Of a DNA stretch of 64,000 bases, positions 58,273 to 64,000 are shown piece after piece. The stretch comes from Trachemys scripta elegans. Taxonomy: Eukaryota; Chordata; Testudines; Emydidae. The notes below the pieces were generated by a model, which saw nothing but the letters and a program-made list of their open reading frames with translations, searched no databases and was not told the origin of the DNA. The stretch is from the NCBI RefSeq assembly GCF_013100865.1, contig NC_048306.1, positions 55,947,686-56,011,685 on the forward strand, read 5' to 3'. The position numbers were made by a program, and so were the translations under genes. The first letter of the stretch is position 1; the number at the start of each line of letters is the position of its first letter.

Positions 58273-58869
58273 ATGTAGAACATCACCCTGATGATGAACA
58301 CAGCTGGTGCGTATAAGCAAGCTCTATGACCAGTCCATATCTGGTACAGAACAACATGACAGGTACTGCGACTCCTCGGCACATTCACTCACAGCACATA
58401 CAGAGCACAGTGAGGCAGGAGGAGGGATAATAGACAACACAACTCAAGACCGAAATGGTTGGGTTGTTTTCAGACTCAACCTGAACCCAACACTCGTAGT
58501 CAGGTCCTGTTGGGTTAGGTTGCAAGGCTCTACAACAGAGGATTGTTCTCAGAGATTCAGCTCATAATATGTCTCTCCACTGGTTACAGTTTCATTTTCC
58601 CCCTTTACCACAATGTTTTGTTAATTTAACTTATGTTATCTAATTTAGACTGTAAACTCCCATGGGCAAGGACCTCGTCCTCTTCTATGCCTATAAAAGA
58701 AAAATCCCACTAATGGAGATATAGGAATAATTAACCTACTGCAGCTGACCCTTGTTCAGTCTGTGACTGATGGTAATCTTTCTCCTAAAGAGTACAACGG
58801 GGTGTAGGCAAGTATGTCTTACACACATCAGTTTGCAGATTTTTAGCTTCCTGAGAGCAGCATTTCTTG

Positions 58870-59115
58870 TAGCAGGGTAGGAAGGATGGTCCAGTGCCTA
58901 AGGCTGTGGACTGGAACCTGGAAAGTCCCACTGGGTTCTTGGCTCAGCCACAGACTCCCTGTAGCACCTTGCACAAGTCATTTAATCTACCCTGTGCCTC
59001 AGTTCCCCATCTGTAAAAATGAAATACTCCACCTTACAGGGGTGTTGTGAAAATAAAATCCATTATGATTTGAGATGCTCAGACACTAAGGTAATGAGGG
59101 CCATATAAGTACCTA
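58870..59115 (+). mobile_element. tRNA-derived turtle SINE
   Basis: A near-complete copy: A-box-like 'ggtccagtgcctaaggctgt', B-box-like 'gggttcttggctcagccaca', then 'ctgtgcctcagttccccatc' and 'ggggtgttgtgaaaataaaa'. Confidence 0.82.
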
Positions 59116-60776
59116 GATTGATATTTGGCAATGAGGTTGTTTTGGTGTCTAGGGCTGTTTTTACATCTTTATCAAGCGTTTCATTAACACATTGTCACTA
59201 AATTAAGACTACAATGGCACATCTGCCTTGGGAGATTAGTAGAAATGCAGCAGGAAGGAGACAACAGATCAGGCAGCGCGTATGCAAATTTAAAACTGTT
59301 CACTACATCCCTGAACTATGCCCAAAATTCAGCTGTTTTGTCTGACAAATATTGTCGGACTTCTTCTGGCATCTAGCTTACTCAAGCTTTCTCAATGCCT
59401 TCTGTTTCTTCCTTGGTTCAAGCTTCCCATAGCATCCTCCAAGGCTCAGCCTCTCCTCATCAATAACCCTATACCTAACTGCAGACTTCTCCTGGTAAAT
59501 GTCCTCGGTGGTTCAAGTAGGCTCCTCACTACCAACTGTAGGGTTTTGCCTGATAGCTTATCAGAATCTCTAGCAGATTTCCCATGATGGCCCATTACAG
59601 GCTTCAGCCTTCTCTCCCCTCTGGAACTCTGATGTCCTGGAGCATCTCTTCCAGGCTGCCAAGATATCAAAGCCTGAACTGTTCAACATGGTTTTCCGAG
59701 TCACTATTTGGACTTTATACTGGATTGCCACATAACAAAGCTTTGTTAAAGTGGAGCTAAGGCTGCTGCTGTACAGCAGAGCCACCTTATCCTTTCATGC
59801 CTCCAGAACATGGAACTCCAAAACCCAAACATGGGAAAATCAGGAAAGGCTCAGTTACACTCCTCCCCCGCACCAAACCCCAACGTATTCCTTAAAAGAA
59901 CATTTTATGCTTAAAAAAAACAAAACTCCATAACCTTGAGAGAACCAGTTAAGGTAACCCTTTCCACATAGGAAACCCCAACAATCTTAAATCTGCCTCA
60001 GATGGAGACCACAAGAAACTCAGAATGTCAGTGTACCTTATCCCTTCTTAACATACATTGCCAGTACAGATATGTGTCTAACACAACTATACAATAAGAC
60101 TCTGATTTGTATAACCCCACAAGTCTTTCAGTGTGGTCTGTATATTTCCGTTGGCCCAGCAATGTTTTTTTTTGGTGTGTGTGTGTGTGAGAGAGAATTT
60201 TAGAGAGGATGTTAAATTAAGCTTTACATAGAAACTTAGCTATACAGCCTTAACTGTAGAGCAGCTATCAGCTGCTCCATAATTAAAGACAAAAAAATCA
60301 TTTATGAAACCAGTTAGGGTTGCTAAGTGACCACAGTTAAATTACCTACCACATAATTTAAAAAGCTCAACCACCTAAAGACAAGGAGATCAACAGCTAA
60401 GTACATCATATATTTTATACTGACCACATATGTTATTCTCATCAAGTACAAAGATATGCATTTTATCATAACCTTAACTCTGACCTATGGATTTTGGGGT
60501 TATATTTTACATATTTTTGTTATCTACATTTCAGGAACTATTACTTTATAAAGAGAATCCGATAAATATATTCACTGATGTTTCTCACTTAACAATAGAC
60601 AATCTAATGCTTTAATAATGTATTTATTTGGTGGGTTTTTTTGAGAGTTAAGTTGTATATGCTGGGCAAGTGGCCCGATAGCGATTCACGAATATAGTGT
60701 CCACTTATTTTAAATATCAAACAAATATAAAAGCCGTTGAAGTCTCCAAATTATACATTCAGCTAAGAATATATGC
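59116..60776 (-). other. NGEF: Intron sequence, nothing recognised
   Basis: AT-rich sequence with a short T-run and GT/GA microsatellite at about 60167-60196. No coding feature. Confidence 0.45.
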
Positions 60777-61615
60777 CCAAGGGTGGCCAAACTTTCTGAT
60801 CCTCTGAGCCGCATACAACAATCTTCAAAAGTTCAAGAGCTGGGGCGCACCTGCTGGGGCTCGGGGCTTCAACCCTGCGGTGCAGTGGTGGGGCTAGAGG
60901 CTTCTGCTCTGTGGGGAGGGGGATCTTGGGGCTTCAGCTTTGGAGGAGATGCCTGTCTAGACTCGTGGTTCAGCTCTGCGGGGAGTGGGGGTCTCAGGGC
61001 TTCAGCTCCGCAGGAGGTGGCTGTCTGGGCTCGGGGTTCAGCCCTGTGGGGAGGGGGTCTCAAAGCTTCAACCCCACAGGAGGCGCCTGTCCGGGCTTGG
61101 GGCTTCAGCCCTGCTCCTGCTGAAGCCCCAAGCCCCAGCAGGCACACCCTGCAGGGTTGAAGCCGGGAGAACCACTCCCTGCTGGGCAGAAGCCAGAGGT
61201 GACACCTGGGAGGGCCCATGGAATCACATACCATCCCCCAGATTTTTGTCAGGATTTGATGGCCCTGCTCAGTCACTTGGTGCCACTGGGCCATCCTCCC
61301 TGCACGGCAGCTGCTGGAGCTGGCAAGCTGGGCGCTGCAGTCATGGGGAGAGGCAGCGGCAAACAGTTGGGATCTGCAGGGAGGACCGTTCAGGGTAAGG
61401 GAGGAGCATGGGGGCAAGACTTAAGCTGTTAGAGGGGGGCAAACCTCATCAGGTACCAGTCGTCACTGGCAGAAGCCCCTAGCCCCACCATCCCGCCGCA
61501 GGGCAGAAGCCCCAAACTTTGCCCCCGTCTGGTAGGCAGAGAATGGGAGGGTGTGGGGGGCTCCGTGAGCCGCACTTTAACTGTAAAAGAGCTGCATATG
61601 GCTCTTGGCCACCCC
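60777..61615. mobile_element. hAT-like MITE with expanded internal tandem repeat
   Basis: The ends CCAAGGGTGGCCAAAC and, reverse-complemented, GGGGTGGCCAAGAGCC are inverted repeats. AATATATGC flanks both sides (60768-60776 and 61616-61624). The outer parts match the 244-bp element at 1334-1577, for example 'ctgtaaaagagctgcatatg' against its counterpart. The extra length comes from tandem units of about 70 bases containing 'ggcttcagctccgcaggagg' and 'gctcggggttcagccctgt' (about 60860-61110). Confidence 0.85.
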
Positions 61616-61829
61616 AATATATGCAATTTTGGGTTCCTCTTATTCTCATACTTGCCTTCCTCCTTCTGTCCACACTCCTATTTGTATTGCATTTTCTCCC
61701 TAGTTAGGCCTCAATCCTGAAAACTGATTTATGTGAGTGGACACACACTGCCTGACAAAGCCACTGGGGTTCCACACAGGTGCAGTATTCCATCCACATG
61801 AATCAGATTACAGGATCAGATCTTTAGTT

Positions 61830-61960
61830 TATAATCTCTTTCAGGCAGGGACTGTCTCTCTTATAGTATGTTTGTTCAGCCCCAGCTCAATTTGGTGCTG
61901 ATTCGAATTGGTGCCTCCGGGTGCTACTGTAATCCAAATAATATACTTAATAGGAAAGTG
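61830..61960 (+). repeat. Interspersed repeat 3' end (unclassified)
   Basis: 'tctttcaggcagggactgtctct' followed by '...ggtgctactgtaatccaaat' recurs at about 62475-62590 ('ctctttggagcagggactg...tggtgctactctatcataaat') and, weakly, at about 58645-58690. It is a dispersed repeat tail; I cannot assign the family. Confidence 0.55.
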
Positions 61961-62469
61961 TATTTATAATAAAGTTAAGTAAATATGTGGATTTGCGTTT
62001 GAGGTTGAATGTGTATATACATAACGTGTTGCTTTTTTCAAAGGGGTTTTATGTTGAGTTTGTATTTTGAAATTTTTGTTGAAAGAACAGTATTTATTTA
62101 GATTTAGTGTAAAAGTGGCTGTGTTGCAATCCTGGTCCATGCTCCCATCCCCAGGAAGCCCTGGAGGAGACAGGAATCTCCCACTGCTTCCTGTAGAGAC
62201 GAGTGACTGGATTGCATGAACTGAAAGGGTTTGCCTTTAGATATCTTTAGCTTGTAGGCACTTTTTGATTGTTTTTATTTGGTCTTTTCCTTATCTACCT
62301 CTGTGGAGTAGCCAGGGTGGAAGAAAAGCACACTAGATCAGCGATGGCTGGAGCATCTGGAAAATGGAAGTCGGGGGAATACCCCAATTTAGTTTTTAAA
62401 AAGATAGCAAAGATGTCTTGTTTTTTCATTTTTTGTTTTTGTTTGTCTATTTATCTGTCTAGTCTATTT

Positions 62470-62595
62470 AAATGTAAGCTCTTTGGAGCAGGGACTGTTT
62501 CTTGCTCTCCCTGCAAAGCACCTAGCACAGCAGAGTCCTGATAAGGCCTCTTGGTGCTACTCTATCATAAATGATTGATAATAATAAACTATGTT
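62470..62595 (+). repeat. Interspersed repeat 3' end (unclassified), second copy
   Basis: Same arrangement as 61830-61960: 'gtaagctctttggagcaggg', '...aagcacctagcacagcagag...', then a 'ggcctcttggtgctactcta' tail with AT-rich end. Confidence 0.6.
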
Positions 62596-63107
62596 GGGAT
62601 CCAGTGAAGATCTCGATTGATGGCTGATGAGAAGCTCTCTCCTGTGGGGAGCTTTTTCCACTTCTTGTGCCCTCACACCTTGAGGGCAGCGGAGGGTGGC
62701 ACATGACTGCTATTAGGGAGATTCATTTTTGCTCTCCAATTATTGCTGCTTTCAAGGTTCAGGCAACCTGAACAATAAGGAGCTAACATCCAGAAGAATC
62801 TTAAATGGATGGTATCTTTAACTAATATAAATACTGCCCCAAGATTAAAAGGCTAGAAAAGAACCTACTTGAACCACTTCGTACAAATTTCAGGCCAAAT
62901 TTAGTTCTGACAGGTTTTATGTAAATGTTTGAACTATTTTCTCTTATTTATATTCAGCGTCTTCACTCATCAGAAATGCATGAGCAAAGACTTCGCACTC
63001 TAGAAATCTAGGAACATTACCTGGGTTAATAGGGGCAGTATTTCTGTCAGACAGCACCATGCCTTAGGCAGCCCATAAGTTTATGGCACAACAAACATGG
63101 CCCTTAC

Positions 63108-63250
63108 CTATTTGTTCAATGAGGGTTTTCCAGGAGTCAGTTGTCATGGGGTGGATCATTTGCAGGGTTTCAGGGAGAGCAGCAGGGCACTCTGGGAGCA
63201 CAGGGCTCTCATCAGGGATAAGCACTGGTCCAGCTGTGGAAGGGGATTCT
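63108..63250 (-). CDS. NGEF: NGEF exon: common N-terminal region, most 5' exon in the window
   Basis: The acceptor tctctcccaaag is followed by A completing a codon, then ESPSTAGPVLIPDESP, VLPECPAALPETLQMIHP and MTTDSWKTLIEQI plus a split glycine; the donor is gtaaggg. The ending (MIHP...SW..LIEQIG) matches the part of ephexin-1 just before LLYQEYRDKSTL. As I recall, human NGEF isoforms with different first exons converge just before an ESSSTPG segment, which corresponds to the start of this exon. Upstream isoform-specific exons are not in the window. Visible-fragment residues are 1-47. Confidence 0.94.
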
Positions 63251-64000
63251 CTTTGGGAGAGAAATATAGAGTCAGGCATTGTCAGTCGAGCTGCCCTCAG
63301 CCCAAGCATTTGATACACCCAGCTTCCATATACACCAGTGGGCTCTGGCACTTACCAGCATCAGTGGCCAGCAAGACACACTATTTAGGGATCCTGAGTG
63401 TGTATCTTTCAGAACTACCCTACGATTCACCTCCATCGGGCAGGCACACTCCTTCCTCTCCAAAAAACTCCTGTGTGCCACAGGAGCTGTCTTTGAGCAC
63501 TGGGAGTGGAGGCTTTGGCCCTGCAGGAGAGCAGTAACCTCCCCTGATTCCACCCGGAGCTGGGGTATGGGATCCCATCACCGACTGAGCTTAGCCCTGT
63601 GCAAGGACAGAGCCAGCCTCAGAGCAGGTGTGTGTGTGTGTGAGACACAGAGAGAGAGAAATATTCTGGCTGGGGTTCAGCTCAGGTCTGTATAGAGTAG
63701 GGAGGACAGAGGATGAATGCATCTCAGTTCCAGTACATGGAAGGAGGCAGAGGGAAGGGATGCTGAGAGTTCAGTCACATACCCTGGTGTAGGAAGAGGG
63801 TACTGGAATCTAGGTTCTAGCTGGAGTTCAGCCTGGATTGGTACAGGAAGATGGGGGGAGAAATGGGGATCAGCCCGGTTGGGGTGAGGGATGTTGCGAG
63901 GAGGGAGAAAGGAGTGTGATGGAAATCAGCCCTGGTTGATGCATAGGTATGGGGGGGGGCAGGGGATATAATGGAGATCAGTTCTGGTTGTGTGTGTGTG
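63251..64000 (-). other. NGEF: NGEF intron, right edge
   Basis: It contains GT/GA microsatellite runs (about 63629-63658 and 63989-64000). The open frame crossing 63251-63351 on - continues upstream of the acceptor without support as exon. Confidence 0.6.

Larger units (their letters stand above)
53730..58361 (+). mobile_element. Degenerate Ty3/Gypsy LTR retrotransposon with nested insertions
   Basis: It runs TG...CA with 5-bp flanks GGCAC and GGTAC (4/5 match). The 5' LTR ends at 54635 and is followed by TGGTGTCAGGAGTA, a primer-binding-site-like start. Gag remnants (RLVIGLTDKNLSEQLQLKKD, about 55090-55155) precede zinc-knuckle-like residues (RCGKNHIPRDDACPA, about 55365-55415). Pol remnants follow: RT, in which the usual D-D pair reads G-D at about 56330; RNase H (GKNLVAADALSRSP, about 56882-56925); and integrase (SVWWPGISKDIKNKV, about 57255-57300). 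Frames are broken throughout. The 3' LTR survives only as its last 80 bases. Confidence 0.85.
45356..63107 (-). other. NGEF: NGEF intron, 17.7 kb, dominated by nested transposons
   Basis: No additional NGEF exon was found between 45355 and 63108, and phases of these two exons fit directly (G plus GG). The intron holds the CR1-in-CR1 block, the Gypsy block with two hAT insertions, three SINE-type copies and a minisatellite-bearing MITE. Confidence 0.85.

Noticed and set aside
60869..61417. 182-codon - strand open frame with repeated Ser/Pro/Ala residues
   Set aside because: It is the translation of the tandem array in the MITE at 60777-61615.
63251..63351. Extension of the NGEF exon upstream to an ATG near 63279
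   Set aside because: The frame is open but a good acceptor (tctctcccaaag) sits at 63251 and homology to ephexin-1 begins just inside it; an alternative first exon cannot be excluded without transcripts.
1..64000. CRISPR arrays, tRNA genes, rRNA genes, microbial operons
   Set aside because: No regular direct repeats with unique spacers, no cloverleaf tRNA apart from SINE-derived A/B boxes, and the spliced vertebrate exons exclude a prokaryotic source.

Overview
This is a vertebrate genomic window, almost certainly from a turtle. Two observations support that. First, the coding exons are GT-AG spliced and read as clear orthologues of two vertebrate genes. Second, the rest is packed with repeats of the kind that dominate chelonian genomes: CR1 LINEs with the ATTCTATGATTC-type tail, a tRNA-derived SINE resembling the tortoise SINE, many hAT-type non-autonomous elements with 8-bp target duplications, Gypsy-like LTR elements and a solo-LTR family. 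There is no bacterial gene, CRISPR array or viral genome.

Gene content is two genes in tail-to-tail arrangement. On the + strand, two coding exons (5996-6175 and 9551-9660) belong to SNORC, a small cartilage transmembrane proteoglycan; its signal-peptide exon was not found. On the - strand, twelve exons between 63250 and 15619 encode the C-terminal 567 residues of NGEF (ephexin-1), a RhoGEF: end of the N-terminal region, DH domain, PH domain, SH3 domain and the conserved C-terminus. All twelve join in frame with correct splice phases. The 5' exons of NGEF lie beyond the right edge. The same neighbouring pair, in the same convergent orientation, is on human 2q37.1.

Layout: 1-5995 is upstream of the visible SNORC exons and holds two hAT MITEs, a solo LTR and an old CR1. 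5996-9670 is SNORC, whose intron contains a second, degraded copy of its own last exon (8400-8505). 9671-15618 is intergenic plus NGEF 3' UTR. 15619-45355 holds eleven NGEF exons, with a second LTR, a long-armed hAT element (29972-31620), a Gypsy relic and several MITEs in the introns. 45356-63107 is one 17.7-kb NGEF intron that is mostly nested transposons: a CR1 inserted in another CR1 (46840-51182), and a Gypsy element carrying two hAT insertions (53730-58361). 63108-63250 is the most 5' NGEF exon in the window.

The most interesting observations are the exon-sized SNORC duplication, the long-armed hAT element, the two nested-transposon stacks with readable target duplications, and a consensus-like CTCF core inside a Gypsy LTR. 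I did not find evidence for a wholly new biological system. All repeat family assignments are by eye and from memory of family features; identities and homologies were hand counted.
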